A model generated the notes under the pieces. That model did not search any database, was not told where the DNA came from, and saw only the letters and a program-made list of their open reading frames with translations. From Ancrocorticia sp052089425 (GTDB lineage: Bacteria; Actinomycetota; Actinomycetes; Actinomycetales; Actinomycetaceae), in the NCBI RefSeq assembly GCF_052089425.1, contig NZ_JBQCZW010000014.1, positions 1 through 63,753 of the forward strand: DNA of 63,753 nt, in the 5' to 3' direction. Numbering within the stretch: the stretch's first letter is position 1; each line of letters begins with the position of its first letter. Made by a program: the position numbers and the translations under genes. This document shows, piece by piece, positions 24,613-33,781 of this stretch.

Positions 24613-25890
24613 CTAGGCGAAGTACCCAGCCATCCCTGACATATCGGCGGTGTCGGGCCCAAGCACCTCTTCGGCGTTCTTGCCAATAAAAGAGTGCTCG
24701 TTGGGCTTGTGGCGCAGGACGTGTTCGATGAAGGAGGCAATCACCTTGTCGCCGGGCACATCGTAGCCGGCGTTTTCTGACATGTACCAGCGGTGCTCCA
24801 GGAGCTGGTGGAAGATTTCGGCGGGTTCCAATTTGCCGTGCAACTCCCGCGGGATGGCGTTGATGGTGGGCTCATACACTTTGGTCATCCACTCGTGGGC
24901 GGCGATCGCCTGCGAGGTGCCGGGCTTGAAGTTCGTGACACGGTACTGCTCGATATCATTCATCATGCGCCGGGCCTGATTCTCCTCCACATCCATGCCG
25001 GTGAGCCGCATGATCTTGCGTGAGAAGTGCCCGGCATCCACAACCTTGGGTTGGATCGATACCTGCGTGCCGCCTTGATCGGAGGACATGGACAGTTCGC
25101 CCACCTCGAAGCCCAGATCGTTGAGCCGGCGAATCCTTTCGGCGATCTTCCAGCGCTCGTTAGTGGAGTAGGTAGTGGTTTGGGTGAGGTCAGCCCACAG
25201 ATCGGTGTAGCGCTTAACAAAGAAATCGCCTACCTCGATGGCATCAACATCCATCTGGAGGATCTCGCCTGCCTGAAGATCCATGAGTTCGCCGATGATG
25301 TTGGTCCGGGCAACATCCACGTCATAATCGCGCTTGCCGCGCGTGAGGCTTGGGTAAAGCTCCCCAGTCTCAGCGTCCACGAGGTAGGCCGCGAATTCTC
25401 CGGCGTCCCGCCTGAAGAGCGTATTGGAGAGCGAAACGTCGCCCCAGAAAAAGCCAAGGAGATGCAGGCGAACCATCAGCACGGATAGGGCATCAATCAG
25501 GCGCCGCACTGAATCCTTGCGCTGGTGTTGGCCGAAGATCGCGCGGTAGGGCAGGGAGTAAGCAAGGTGTTCCGTCACCAATGCATCGTTGAGCCGCTCA
25601 CCATCTGGTGCGCTCCGGCCAGTCACAACGGCCACGGGTTCCACAGCCGGGGCATCATGGCGTCCGAGATCGCGCAGCATCTCGTATTCCTTGTAGGCCA
25701 CGGTCTCGCCGATTTCCTTCACGGCAATAATTCGTTCGCCGAGATACACGAACCGGACGGTATGGCGAGAAATGCCGCGTGGGAGAGCCGCGATGAGCTC
25801 CTCCGGCCAATCCGTCAGAGGAGTGTTCCACGGCAGATCGAACAATTCGGGATCTACCTGTGCCGCCATGATCTGGAGCGAGGGGTTCAT
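24613..25890 (-). CDS. DUF4032 protein with kinase-like N-terminal part
   Basis: A 425-residue protein of an actinobacterial family. The first 200 residues have a phosphotransferase look: an early L-G-E-R-I-I-A-V-K-E-I-G-E (Lys), then L-L-G-F-F-W-G-D-V-S-L-S-N-T-L-F-R-R-D and L-V-D-A-E-T-G-E, which correspond to the catalytic-loop Asp and the metal-binding DxE of lipopolysaccharide/small-molecule kinases. The C-terminal half is the DUF4032 region (R-E-L-H-G-K-L-E-P-A-E-I-F-H-Q-L-L-E-H-R-W). Substrate unknown. It is a single-gene unit on the minus strand, convergent with asd. Confidence 0.85.
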   Translation of the reverse strand: MNPSLQIMAAQVDPELFDLPWNTPLTDWPEELIAALPRGISRHTVRFVYLGERIIAVKEIGETVAYKEYEMLRDLGRHDAPAVEPVAVVTGRSAPDGERLNDALVTEHLAYSLPYRAIFGQHQRKDSVRRLIDALSVLMVRLHLLGFFWGDVSLSNTLFRRDAGEFAAYLVDAETGELYPSLTRGKRDYDVDVARTNIIGELMDLQAGEILQMDVDAIEVGDFFVKRYTDLWADLTQTTTYSTNERWKIAERIRRLNDLGFEVGELSMSSDQGGTQVSIQPKVVDAGHFSRKIMRLTGMDVEENQARRMMNDIEQYRVTNFKPGTSQAIAAHEWMTKVYEPTINAIPRELHGKLEPAEIFHQLLEHRWYMSENAGYDVPGDKVIASFIEHVLRHKPNEHSFIGKNAEEVLGPDTADMSGMAGYFA

Positions 25891-25940
25891 GCCGAGCCTT
25901 TCAGAAGGAATTGAGGCAACGATTATTCTAGCCGCCTGCT

Positions 25941-25983
25941 ACTGCGGCGTGCGACCACCCAATACTGCGGCGTGCGACCACCC
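25941..25983. repeat. Exact 20-bp tandem direct repeat
   Basis: ACTGCGGCGTGCGACCACCC occurs at 25941-25960 and again at 25964-25983, separated by AAT. It lies just downstream of the terminator of the ATPase gene and upstream of the DUF4032 gene; role unknown. Confidence 0.8.
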
Positions 25984-25991
25984 GCAGATAC

Positions 25992-26026
25992 AAAAAGGTG
26001 GCGGGAAGATCGCTCCTCCCGCCACC
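25992..26026 (-). terminator. Rho-independent terminator of the sugar-ABC ATPase gene
   Basis: On the minus strand GGTGGCGGGA pairs with TCCCGCCACC across a 10-nt loop, and TTTTT follows directly (25992-25996). This is a classical intrinsic terminator about 40 bp after the stop of the gene at 26067. Confidence 0.9.
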
Positions 26027-26066
26027 AGTTCCCGATGTCAATGAGCTACATGCTACTGGCGCACCT

Positions 26067-27194
26067 TTAGCTGTTCAGGCGCTCACCGGTGGAGGCCGAG
26101 AAGTAATGCACGGTGTCATTCTCGGGTGTCAGGTTCACAACGTCGCCTGCGGAGGGAACAACATGCGGCTCGATGCGCACGGTGCAGTCGGATACGCCAT
26201 CGCCGGAGCCGAAGTTTTCGGTTTCCTGCTCGGCGCCGGAAACGCGGCCATACACATAGGCGTCTGATCCGAGGTGCTCAACGAAGTCCACCTTGAGGGG
26301 GATGTTGGAGGCGGCTGGCTCGGATGTCCACGCCAACGCTTCGGGGCGGAAGCCCACCATGATCTGGCCATCATCGGCTGCCTGAACCTGCTTGGCAACG
26401 TCCTCCGGCAGAACCAGCTTGGCATCGCCGAATGTGGCAACGTTGCCGGAAACCTTCCACTTGCCCAGATTCATGGCGGGGGAGCCGATGAAGCCGGCAA
26501 CGAAGGAGTTGGCTGGGGTCTTGTACATTTCGTCTGGGGTGCCCACCTGCTGGAGCAGGCCGTCCTTGAGAACGGCGATGCGATCGCCCATGGTCAGAGC
26601 CTCGGTCTGATCGTGGGTCACGTATACGGTGGTGATGCCTAGGCGGCGCTGCAGCGAAGCGATCTGGGTACGGGTTTGAACACGGAGCTTGGCGTCCAAG
26701 TTGGAGAGCGGCTCGTCCATGAGGAACACCTGCGGCTCACGAACGATCGCGCGGCCCATGGCAACGCGCTGGCGCTGGCCACCGGAAAGAGCCTTGGGCT
26801 TGCGGTCAAGGTAGGGCTCAAGATCAAGAATCTTGGCGGCTTCCTCAACGCGCTTGCGGATTTGATCCTTGGGTTCGCCGGCAATCTTGAGCGCAAAGCC
26901 CATGTTGTCCGCAACGGTCATGTGGGGGTACAGGGCGTAGTTCTGGAACACCATCGCGATGTCGCGATCCTTAGGTGAAACATCGGTGACGTCCCGATCG
27001 CCAATAAAGATTCGTCCAGCGTTTACTTCTTCTAGGCCGGCCAGCATGCGGAGCGATGTGGATTTTCCACAACCCGATGGGCCAACAAGAACAAGAAATT
27101 CGCCGTCATTAATTTCCAAGGAGAAATCATTAACGGCGGGGGTATCTGATCCCGGGTAAACACGGGTTGCGCTATCGAAAGTTACGGTTGCCAT
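26067..27194 (-). CDS. Sugar ABC transporter ATPase, MsmK/UgpC family
   Basis: A 375-residue ATPase of the carbohydrate-uptake type 1 family, with Walker A GPSGCGKST at about 38-46, the Q-loop MVFQNYALYPH, signature LSGGQRQRVAMGRA, Walker B and catalytic Glu in LMDEPLSNLDAKLR, H-loop VTHDQTEA, and a C-terminal TOBE/MalK-type regulatory domain (from about residue 240). Single-gene units of this kind often serve several sugar importers; the importer at 11778-15462 lacks its own ATPase, so this is a likely partner. It stands alone, divergent from the protein kinase. Confidence 0.93.
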   Translation of the reverse strand: MATVTFDSATRVYPGSDTPAVNDFSLEINDGEFLVLVGPSGCGKSTSLRMLAGLEEVNAGRIFIGDRDVTDVSPKDRDIAMVFQNYALYPHMTVADNMGFALKIAGEPKDQIRKRVEEAAKILDLEPYLDRKPKALSGGQRQRVAMGRAIVREPQVFLMDEPLSNLDAKLRVQTRTQIASLQRRLGITTVYVTHDQTEALTMGDRIAVLKDGLLQQVGTPDEMYKTPANSFVAGFIGSPAMNLGKWKVSGNVATFGDAKLVLPEDVAKQVQAADDGQIMVGFRPEALAWTSEPAASNIPLKVDFVEHLGSDAYVYGRVSGAEQETENFGSGDGVSDCTVRIEPHVVPSAGDVVNLTPENDTVHYFSASTGERLNS

Positions 27195-27286
27195 GATTCA
27201 TGGTCCCTTCACCGGCAGGTACGTGCCGGACGATCCGAGTGAAAGGTGCCGAGTACGGTGTGTGTCCGCTCTGACACGGTCCGCCA

Positions 27287-27314
27287 TATGTAACGAACCG
27301 ATCTCATTTTTACA
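27287..27314 (-). promoter_or_regulatory. Candidate promoter of the MsmK-type gene
   Basis: On the minus strand TGTAAA (27309-27314) and TACATA (27287-27292) are 16 nt apart, about 95 bp upstream of the start codon. Weak but well-spaced. Confidence 0.35.
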
Positions 27315-27491
27315 CGTCCTGAAAGAAAGTGCCACATGAGTGGCGAGGATCACATAATTAACCACGTGATACCGGTGCCGAGGACGTGGCGGTGGGCCCC
27401 GCCGTCGGCGTCAAACAAAAAACTTCCCGCCACCCGCGATAACCGTGCCACACCCCGCAATCCGATCGCCGGCGGACGGTACGGTTAAGGG

Positions 27492-29498
27492 GTGAGTGAA
27501 CGACGTGCAGAGATAGGCGGCTACGATATCGTCCGCAAGATCGGCTCTGGCGGCATGTCCACGGTGTACGAGGCGGCCGACGGGCAGGGCCATCGCGTTG
27601 CCATGAAGGTCCTTCATCCACATGTGGCAGACACGCTCGATGGCCGCGAGCGGATGCGCCGCGAGGTCCGGATGTTGCGCAAGGTCAAGGGGCCGTACGT
27701 GGCTGAGGTGCTGGACGTGGAGACGGATGATGACGATGCCTTCATCGTCACCCAGCTGATCGATGGCCCCACCCTCGAAGATGACGTGGTGACCGGCGGG
27801 ATCTACACCGAAGAGGACCTCGCTTCCCTCGCCCGTAACCTGCAAAAGGCCGTGGCCTCGATCCATGCCGTGGGTGTTTTGCACCGGGATCTAAAGCCGT
27901 CCAATGTCATGATGAAGCGCGGGCGCCCTGTTCTCATCGATTTCGGGATCGCTCAGCTCGGCGACGATCCGCGGATCACCCAGCATGGCCAGATCGCCGG
28001 TTCGCCCGGCTACACGGATCCGCAGGTCCTGCGAGGGGCCGAACCATCCAAGCAGGCCGATTGGTGGGCGCTCGCCGCGGTGCTCGCCTACGCCGCCACG
28101 GGATACGCACCGTTCGGCTCCGATGCCAGCTTGGTGATCACCAACCGGGTGTTGCGCGGGGAGATGAAGCTACCGGGCCTCACGCCCGCGATTCGGCGCG
28201 CTTTCGAACGCGCGCTTGCGCCCGATCCCGCTACCCGGATTTCGTTCGAGGAATTGGTTCGGGCGATTGAAGGTTCGGAGATTTTTGACGACGACGGCGA
28301 ATCCTCTCCATCCGCTACCGCACCGCTCAGTGCACTCGGTGGCGCAGCGGCCGCTGGGGCGGCGGGCGTGGCTGGAGCGGCTTTGGGGAAACATGCTCAA
28401 GGCCCCGGCGTTCCGGCAGATGGTGCAACCGAGGTGATCGGTCACGCGGCCGATGGTGTGGAGGCGGCTGGCCCCGGCCAGGACCAGACGGCAACTCCGG
28501 ACGAGGCCGGTGATAGGGCGGGTGAAACCGAAGTGTTCGGGGCGGCTGGACAATCGCCAAGCTCTTCGTCGCACGGGGATTCTCATACCCACGTGTTCCC
28601 GAGCGTTCAGGATGCCGAGAGTGGTGAACCCGGCGCACAGTATCCGGATTCGCAGGAGTCGGTGGGGGAATCGGCGCGGACGGAAATCTTCGGGGGCAGC
28701 TATGGCCAGCCGCCGGAGGATTCAGCGCCAACGCAGGCGTTCGGTGGTGCGTATAACCAACCTCAACAGCCCGCGCCTGCACAACCGTTTGCGGGGGCTT
28801 ACAATCAACCTGCCTACGGCGGCCAGCCTGCGGGGCAGAACCCGTACGCGCCCCAGGCGCCGAACGGAGTCCAGCCATACGGTGGCCAAGCGTACGGCGG
28901 GCAGTATCCGCCTGAAGTGCCTGCGTGGCTGCGCCCGCCAGAGCCCGCCAAGCTGATTGTTGCGTTGATTGGCGCCACGCTTGCCTTGCTCGCGGCGGCT
29001 CTTCCGTTCGTGGCTATGGCCATTTTTGTTGTGTTCAGTATCACGGCGGCAGTGGTGGGAGCGGGATTCCACAGTCTCAACAAGAAGCGGGTTGCCAAGG
29101 GCGGCAGGTTTTCAGGAGAAAGCGGCTGGGTAGTGCGCAGAGTGCCGTGGCTCGTGGTGAGGGGGTTCTTCTCCCAGATGCTCGGCTTCCTGATCGGCGG
29201 GGGGCTCGGTGGTCTCACTGTGTGGCTCCTAGCCATGGTGGTCTCATACGATCAACGGTTGGGGACGGTGGCCGGTGCCGCCGTTGCGATGCTGGTCTCG
29301 TGGTTCATGGGAACCAACTCGTTGGGCAGAGAAGGGGCTCGCAGAATCGTCAAGGCGGTTGCCCCGTCAACCGGCTACCGAGTGCTATGGACCGTGGTGT
29401 GGGTGGCGGTCGTGTTCGTGGCCTTCGTGGTGGCGCGTGGAAGCGGAGCTCCCGATTGGTACCCGATCACAACCCCGTTCTTCTACCAGTCCCTGTGA
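27492..29498 (+). CDS. Membrane-associated Ser/Thr protein kinase
   Basis: A 668-residue Hanks-type kinase. The catalytic domain fills residues 8-265: glycine loop IGSGGMSTVYEA, Lys in VAMKVL, HRDLKPSNVM catalytic loop, DFGIAQ metal motif. It is followed by an Ala/Gly-rich segment, then a Pro/Gln/Tyr/Gly-rich stretch with short N-Q-P repeats (about 400-475), and a membrane block of four hydrophobic helices at the C-terminus. PASTA domains, usual in actinobacterial PknB, are absent. The GTG start follows a -10-like TACGGT by 6 nt, a leaderless pattern, though AAGG is also close. It is divergent from the MsmK-type gene. Confidence 0.92.
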   Translation: MSERRAEIGGYDIVRKIGSGGMSTVYEAADGQGHRVAMKVLHPHVADTLDGRERMRREVRMLRKVKGPYVAEVLDVETDDDDAFIVTQLIDGPTLEDDVVTGGIYTEEDLASLARNLQKAVASIHAVGVLHRDLKPSNVMMKRGRPVLIDFGIAQLGDDPRITQHGQIAGSPGYTDPQVLRGAEPSKQADWWALAAVLAYAATGYAPFGSDASLVITNRVLRGEMKLPGLTPAIRRAFERALAPDPATRISFEELVRAIEGSEIFDDDGESSPSATAPLSALGGAAAAGAAGVAGAALGKHAQGPGVPADGATEVIGHAADGVEAAGPGQDQTATPDEAGDRAGETEVFGAAGQSPSSSSHGDSHTHVFPSVQDAESGEPGAQYPDSQESVGESARTEIFGGSYGQPPEDSAPTQAFGGAYNQPQQPAPAQPFAGAYNQPAYGGQPAGQNPYAPQAPNGVQPYGGQAYGGQYPPEVPAWLRPPEPAKLIVALIGATLALLAAALPFVAMAIFVVFSITAAVVGAGFHSLNKKRVAKGGRFSGESGWVVRRVPWLVVRGFFSQMLGFLIGGGLGGLTVWLLAMVVSYDQRLGTVAGAAVAMLVSWFMGTNSLGREGARRIVKAVAPSTGYRVLWTVVWVAVVFVAFVVARGSGAPDWYPITTPFFYQSL

Positions 29499-29612
29499 TC
29501 AGGCAGCGCCCGCTTTGATCCGATAGCCTTCTTCTTATCCGGCAGCCCTCATAGGGGATTGCTGGCGCTAGCCGCTTTGGCAGCAGTAGAGGTGCGAGAA
29601 AGCTCCATGGCC

Positions 29613-29696
29613 TGCGGGCTTACTTGCGCTTGATGCGCCTAGTTCGGTGCCGGATTCGGTGGAAAGCTTCGCGACGTGCGGGCTTACCTGCGCTTG
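29613..29696. repeat. Degenerate 64-bp-spaced direct repeat in a gene-free gap
   Basis: The gap 29499-29838 carries no gene I can support. A 20-bp segment (TGCGGGCTTACYTGCGCTTG) occurs at 29613-29632 and 29677-29696 with one mismatch, and flanking bases such as AAAGCT are also shared, so a roughly 40-bp unit has been duplicated. Function unknown. Confidence 0.6.
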
Positions 29697-29838
29697 GGCC
29701 CATCGGCGTGAAGCATGTTCGCGCTAGCTGGGTTATTGCTGAAAGCGGTCCTCGAATTGCCACGGTTAAACCGGGTAGAGTGACAAAGTCGGGCGTTCCG
29801 GCAGCGAGTATACAAAGGAACTAGTTTAGAATTCAGCT

Positions 29839-30699
29839 ATGGCATCTCGAAATACGCCGGGCACATCCGGCCAAAACCTCACCAAGCAGGAGCGGCGCGA
29901 GCAGGCTCGCGAAGCCGCCCGTAAGTTGCAGGAACAAGAAGCAAAGCGCGCCAAGCGCAACAGGATCCTCGCGATCATCGGCACGATTGCCCTTGTTGCC
30001 GTTGTTGGGTTGGCTGTCTGGCTGATTGTCCGATCCGGTCCTGATGACACGGGGTCAGACGGAGATTGGGCGGATTTCAATCGCGCCGAATCCGTTTTCA
30101 CCGAAGATCGGCCTGAAAACGTCACCGATCAAGGTGGCATCACCATCGGCGCCAGTGGAGAAGCTGGAAGCGTGAACGAGGGCGCCCCCGAAGTGGATAT
30201 CTACTTCGATTACCTGTGCTCATGGTGCAACAAGCTTGAGGGCGAATCCGGCGAAGAGCTTGCACAGATGGCAAAGGATGGCGAGATCACGCTCGTGTAC
30301 CAGCCCGTTTCCATTATGGGTCAGGATTTCTCCGATCAGAGTGCCACGGCGGATTTCTTCCTCGCAGAGAATGCCCCCGAATACTACTTGGATTTCCACA
30401 ATGAGTTGTTCTTGCAGAAGACCAACCCGCTGTTCGAAGATGGTGCTGATCAGACGTTACCGACGGTTGATGACATCGTAGAGATAGCCGAAAGCGTTGG
30501 CATCCCGGACGATACGATTGCTGATCTGAAGGAGGCCGTGGAAACCGGCGCCTATGATGACACGATCGCTAGCGCTTACGAGCAGTGGACCGCCAACGGG
30601 CAAACCGGTACTCCTGGCGTGATCATCAATGATCGCCAGCTCGCTGATTGGACGGAAGGTAAGCTCATTCAGTACGCCAAGCAGGCTGGCGAAGAGTAA
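29839..30699 (+). CDS. DsbA-family thioredoxin-fold protein, membrane-anchored
   Basis: A 286-residue protein with a charged N-terminus, one membrane helix (about residues 50-68: I-L-A-I-I-G-T-I-A-L-V-A-V-V-G-L) and an outer DsbA-like domain. The redox motif is CSWC in F-D-Y-L-C-S-W-C-N-K-L-E (about residue 131). The fold's cis-Pro comes at G-T-P-G-V-I-I-N-D near 261. It should act on disulfides of exported proteins. A TAGAAT box ends 6 nt before the ATG and there is no close ribosome site, so the mRNA may be leaderless. Confidence 0.87.
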   Translation: MASRNTPGTSGQNLTKQERREQAREAARKLQEQEAKRAKRNRILAIIGTIALVAVVGLAVWLIVRSGPDDTGSDGDWADFNRAESVFTEDRPENVTDQGGITIGASGEAGSVNEGAPEVDIYFDYLCSWCNKLEGESGEELAQMAKDGEITLVYQPVSIMGQDFSDQSATADFFLAENAPEYYLDFHNELFLQKTNPLFEDGADQTLPTVDDIVEIAESVGIPDDTIADLKEAVETGAYDDTIASAYEQWTANGQTGTPGVIINDRQLADWTEGKLIQYAKQAGEE

Positions 30700-30842
30700 A
30701 GACCCTCACTTGCCAGTTTGGGTAGGACCGTGACCCGCGGCTGCTTCGATAGGAATGCGGAGAGTAACGATTCTCGCATCTGCCTAGTTGGCCTGTAGGG
30801 CCCGATTCTGGCAAGATTAGGGACGCTGCGAACGTGCAGCGT

Positions 30843-30915
30843 GCCACCTTAGCTCAGTTGGTAGAGCAGCTGTCTTGTAAACAGCAGGTCATCGGTTCGA
30901 GTCCGATAGGTGGCT
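30843..30915 (+). tRNA. tRNA-Thr (UGU)
   Basis: A complete 73-nt cloverleaf: acceptor GCCACCT with AGGTGGC, D-loop AGCTCAGTTGGTAGAGC, anticodon stem CTGT/ACAG with loop reading CTTGTAA (anticodon TGT), and T-loop GGTTCGAGTCC. The CCA end is not encoded. Confidence 0.97.
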
Positions 30916-30932
30916 CAAGAATTTCAACTGCG

Positions 30933-30964
30933 AAGACCCGGCACACTTCAGAGTGCTGGGTCTT
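30933..30964 (+). terminator. Hairpin after tRNA-Thr
   Basis: AAGACCC-GCAC (30933-30944) pairs with GTGC-GGGTCTT (30953-30964) with one mismatch inside. It begins 18 nt after the tRNA and should end its transcript. Confidence 0.6.
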
Positions 30965-30980
30965 TGCGTACTCTGGAACC

Positions 30981-31949
30981 GTGAAGCAACATGGTGGTTC
31001 CTCGCTCGGCTCGGCGCGTCAGCTTTGGTGTATCCTCGCTGGAGGTTTTGCGCTGGCGTGGACGTTAGGTGCGTGCTCGCCAGCCACAGACGGTGCGCCA
31101 TCCGGTGGGGGCCGTAACTCCGCATCAGTTAGCACCAGTCCGGAAAGCGCTCATGTGCCGGAAGAGACCTCTACGGAGGCAGAGAAGGCCAGTGGCTCGC
31201 CACAAACTGATACGGATAGCTCCGAAAGCTGGATGCTGCCGGAGGCGGGGCAGCTCGACTATCAACTGGGCGGCGCCTACGATCCGGATGATTCCGTCCA
31301 CATTCTTGTGCGGGATCGCGAAGAGCCGCCGCTGCAGGGCGAGTACTCCATCTGCTATGTGAACGCGTTTCAAACTCAACCCGGCGAAGAGAGCCAGTGG
31401 AGTGAGGAGCTTCTGCTCAAGGAGAGCGGCGAGGTCTATTACGATCCCGAGTGGCCTGACGAAGCGCTGCTGGATACGTCGACTGAGCACAATCGCGAGC
31501 AGATCGTAGAGATTGCCAGCCCGTGGATCGAACAATGCGCTCGCGCTGGCTATCAGGCCGTGGAGTTCGACAACCTAGATTCCTACACCCGAACCGACGG
31601 TCTGCTGAGTTTTGGCGATAACCTCGCGATTGCTGAAGAACTGGTAGAAGTCGCCCACGCCAATGGACTGGCAGCTGGACAGAAGAATGCTGCCCAGGAT
31701 TCAGCGGAGTTTCACGCTGGTGCTGGCTTTGACTTCGCGATCACGGAAAGCTGCGCCTATTACGGTGAATGTGCCGAGTATTCGCAGGTTTATGGTCCAC
31801 TGGTGTTGGATATCGAGTACGCCGATCAGGTCACTTCTGCGGAGTTTCAGGCATTGTGCACCGAACCCGAATCGCCAGCTGGGATGGTCCTGCGAGACCG
31901 CGATCTGCTCACTCCGGACGATTCGGCCTACGTGTTCGAAACCTGCTAG
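30981..31949 (+). CDS. GH114-like (alpha-1,4-polygalactosaminidase family) lipoprotein
   Basis: A protein of about 322 residues starting at a GTG (VKQHGG). It has a lipoprotein signal with lipobox LGAC near residue 27, a Ser/Thr/Glu-rich spacer, and a domain matching the GH114/TIM-barrel family: Q-L-D-Y-Q-L-G-G, I-C-Y-V-N-A-F-Q, W-I-E-Q-C-A-R-A-G-Y, V-E-F-D-N-L-D-S-Y and Q-K-N-A-A-Q. The family cleaves galactosamine polymers; whether this one does is unknown. It should be a surface glycosidase. A reading that starts further upstream would run through the tRNA and is not credible. Confidence 0.82.
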   Translation: MKQHGGSSLGSARQLWCILAGGFALAWTLGACSPATDGAPSGGGRNSASVSTSPESAHVPEETSTEAEKASGSPQTDTDSSESWMLPEAGQLDYQLGGAYDPDDSVHILVRDREEPPLQGEYSICYVNAFQTQPGEESQWSEELLLKESGEVYYDPEWPDEALLDTSTEHNREQIVEIASPWIEQCARAGYQAVEFDNLDSYTRTDGLLSFGDNLAIAEELVEVAHANGLAAGQKNAAQDSAEFHAGAGFDFAITESCAYYGECAEYSQVYGPLVLDIEYADQVTSAEFQALCTEPESPAGMVLRDRDLLTPDDSAYVFETC

Positions 31950-32030
31950 CTGAGTTCTGCATACTGGTTGTCGGACTTTTCGCAGCTGGGCACTGGGCGG
32001 CACTTGTGTGCCGGATATGTGAAGGAGCCG

Positions 32031-32061
32031 CAGCCCCGGAAACCACCCGAATCCGGGGCTG
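32031..32061. terminator. 10-bp hairpin between convergent genes
   Basis: CAGCCCCGGA (32031-32040) pairs with TCCGGGGCTG (32052-32061) over an 11-nt loop. It sits between the convergent GH114-like gene and the enolase gene and can serve both strands. Confidence 0.6.
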
Positions 32062-32197
32062 TGGCTGGTCTTGTCACGCACCGATCAGCGTCTTGTATGC
32101 CGAATCGGAGCGTGGGTTGATGCGCGGGAGACTGAGCGGCGGCACCGCGAGTATTCCGCCGCTTCTCAGAGCTCCCACTTCCGTGAGCAAATGTGTG

Positions 32198-33460
32198 TCA
32201 GGCGAGTCCATAGGGCAGCGAAGCACTCGCCGTGATCTCGAGGAGCCGGTTGTACTTGGCGATTCGCTCTCCGCGTGCCGGTGCTCCGGTCTTGATCTGA
32301 CCGGAGCCCATCGCCACAACGAAATCTGCGATGAACGGATCTGGTGTTTCTCCCGATCGATGCGAGACCATCTGCGCATAGCCGTTGGTGTGGCACAGCC
32401 GAATGGCATCAATAGCCTCGGTGACGGTACCGATCTGGTTCACCTTGATAAGCGCCGCGTTGGCAACGCCGTTATCGATGGCCTCGGAGATAATAGCGGG
32501 GTTTGTGCAGAAGTTGTCGTCTCCCACCAACTGGACCTTGTCCCCGAGCTCACGCGTCAACGTTTGCCAGTCCGCTAGATCATCTTCAGCGGCACCATCT
32601 TCGATGGACCAGATGGGATAGCGCTCCACGAGTTCGTCCAGAAGTGCGATCATCTGCTCCGAGCTCAACTGGCTTTCCCCTATGAGGTACCTGCCGTCTT
32701 TGTGGAACTCGGATGAGGCGGGATCTAGTGCGATCATGATGCCGCTTCGTCCGTGAGAGTAGCCGGCTGTAGTAATTGCCTCCACAAGAAGGTCACAGAC
32801 TTGCTGAGGGGTGGCGAGGTCAGGCGCAAAGCCACCCTCATCACCCAATCCAGTTGAGTATCCGCGCGATGCCAGAATCTTCTTGAGTGCCGAATAGACC
32901 TCGGCGCCTGCACGGACCGCCTCGGGCATAGACGGCGCCCCAAGTGGGCTGATCATGAACTCTTGGAACTCAAGCGGGTTGGGCGCATGAACCCCGCCGT
33001 TCAGCACGTTGAAGCAGGGGACTGGAAGTCTGTAAGCCTGTCCCTCGATCGTTGGCAACCACTGCCACAATTCCTTGCCATCGGCGATTGCTGCTGCCCG
33101 AGCAAAGGCCATAGAGGTGCCAAGAATCGCGTTAGCACCAAGGCGAGCCTTGTTTGGAGTGCCGTCAAGATCGATCAGGGCCTGATCAAGAGCAGCGAGC
33201 GAATCAAAAGCTCTGCCTGAAAGAAGATCACGGATCTCTGTGTTGCAATTGCTGACAGCCTTCAGCACGCCCTGCCCAGAGTAGCGATCTGGATCGCCAT
33301 CGCGCAGCTCCACCGCTTCGCGCGAGCCGGTCGAGGCTCCAGACGGAACCCCTGCCGTTGCTCGGAGGCCACCGGCGAGCGTCACAGCTACTTGGAGTGT
33401 TGGCTTCGCCCGAGAATCTAGGGTCTCTACCGCTTGGACATTTTCAATCTGGTACGGCAT
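32198..33460 (-). CDS. Enolase family protein, divergent
   Basis: A 420-residue protein of the enolase family (2-phosphoglycerate dehydration to phosphoenolpyruvate). The start at 33460 has GAGGAAGGA upstream and begins at the usual point (I-E-N-V-Q-A-V-E-T-L-D-S-R). The general-acid/base and metal residues can be traced: FQEFM, GDEGGFAP, ALDPASSEF, WSIEDG, VGDDNF, IKVNQIGT, VSHRSGET and GQIKTGAPAR. Several near-invariant neighbours differ: S-I-E-D-P becomes S-I-E-D-G, G-D-D-L-F-V-T-N becomes G-D-D-N-F-C-T-N, and the loop after GGF is changed. It may be a second enolase beside a usual copy elsewhere. It is not next to the cell-division genes that often follow eno in actinobacteria. Confidence 0.88.
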   Translation of the reverse strand: MPYQIENVQAVETLDSRAKPTLQVAVTLAGGLRATAGVPSGASTGSREAVELRDGDPDRYSGQGVLKAVSNCNTEIRDLLSGRAFDSLAALDQALIDLDGTPNKARLGANAILGTSMAFARAAAIADGKELWQWLPTIEGQAYRLPVPCFNVLNGGVHAPNPLEFQEFMISPLGAPSMPEAVRAGAEVYSALKKILASRGYSTGLGDEGGFAPDLATPQQVCDLLVEAITTAGYSHGRSGIMIALDPASSEFHKDGRYLIGESQLSSEQMIALLDELVERYPIWSIEDGAAEDDLADWQTLTRELGDKVQLVGDDNFCTNPAIISEAIDNGVANAALIKVNQIGTVTEAIDAIRLCHTNGYAQMVSHRSGETPDPFIADFVVAMGSGQIKTGAPARGERIAKYNRLLEITASASLPYGLA

Positions 33461-33781
33461 GGCCGATCCTTCCTCACGTAATAATGCAAGGAGGCACCCT
33501 ACGAAAGCATGAATGCCTCGTAGGGACCGTTGGCCATCTGGATTCCAGATCGCAGTTTCATAGGCGGGCCCCACCGCCACTACCAATCGTCAGCATACTC
33601 CACGTTGGTGGCTACGGAGCGCCCGTTCCCAGATCTGGTGTCCTAGATTCGTGTTTTCTGGAGCTGGCGTCCTGATTCCAGTTAAGGGGCGCTCCTTAAC
33701 CGGCGTTACGCCCCGGATCTGGTGAGTAGCGTGCGCCCGCGTACGGCAAGGTCCCGGCCGCAGTAACACTGAGGGTAGGTC
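33461..33781. other. Intergenic gap between cueP and enolase
   Basis: No gene is seen in this 321-bp gap. GTTAAGG (33681-33687) pairs with CCTTAAC (33694-33700), a short hairpin about 80 bp past the cueP stop that could end that transcript. The 33461-33600 part must carry the enolase promoter, but no clear -35/-10 pair stands out. Confidence 0.5.

Noticed and set aside
30834..30980. Upstream extension of the GH114-like gene
   Set aside because: The extension would translate the tRNA-Thr gene; the GTG at 30981 begins a proper lipoprotein signal.
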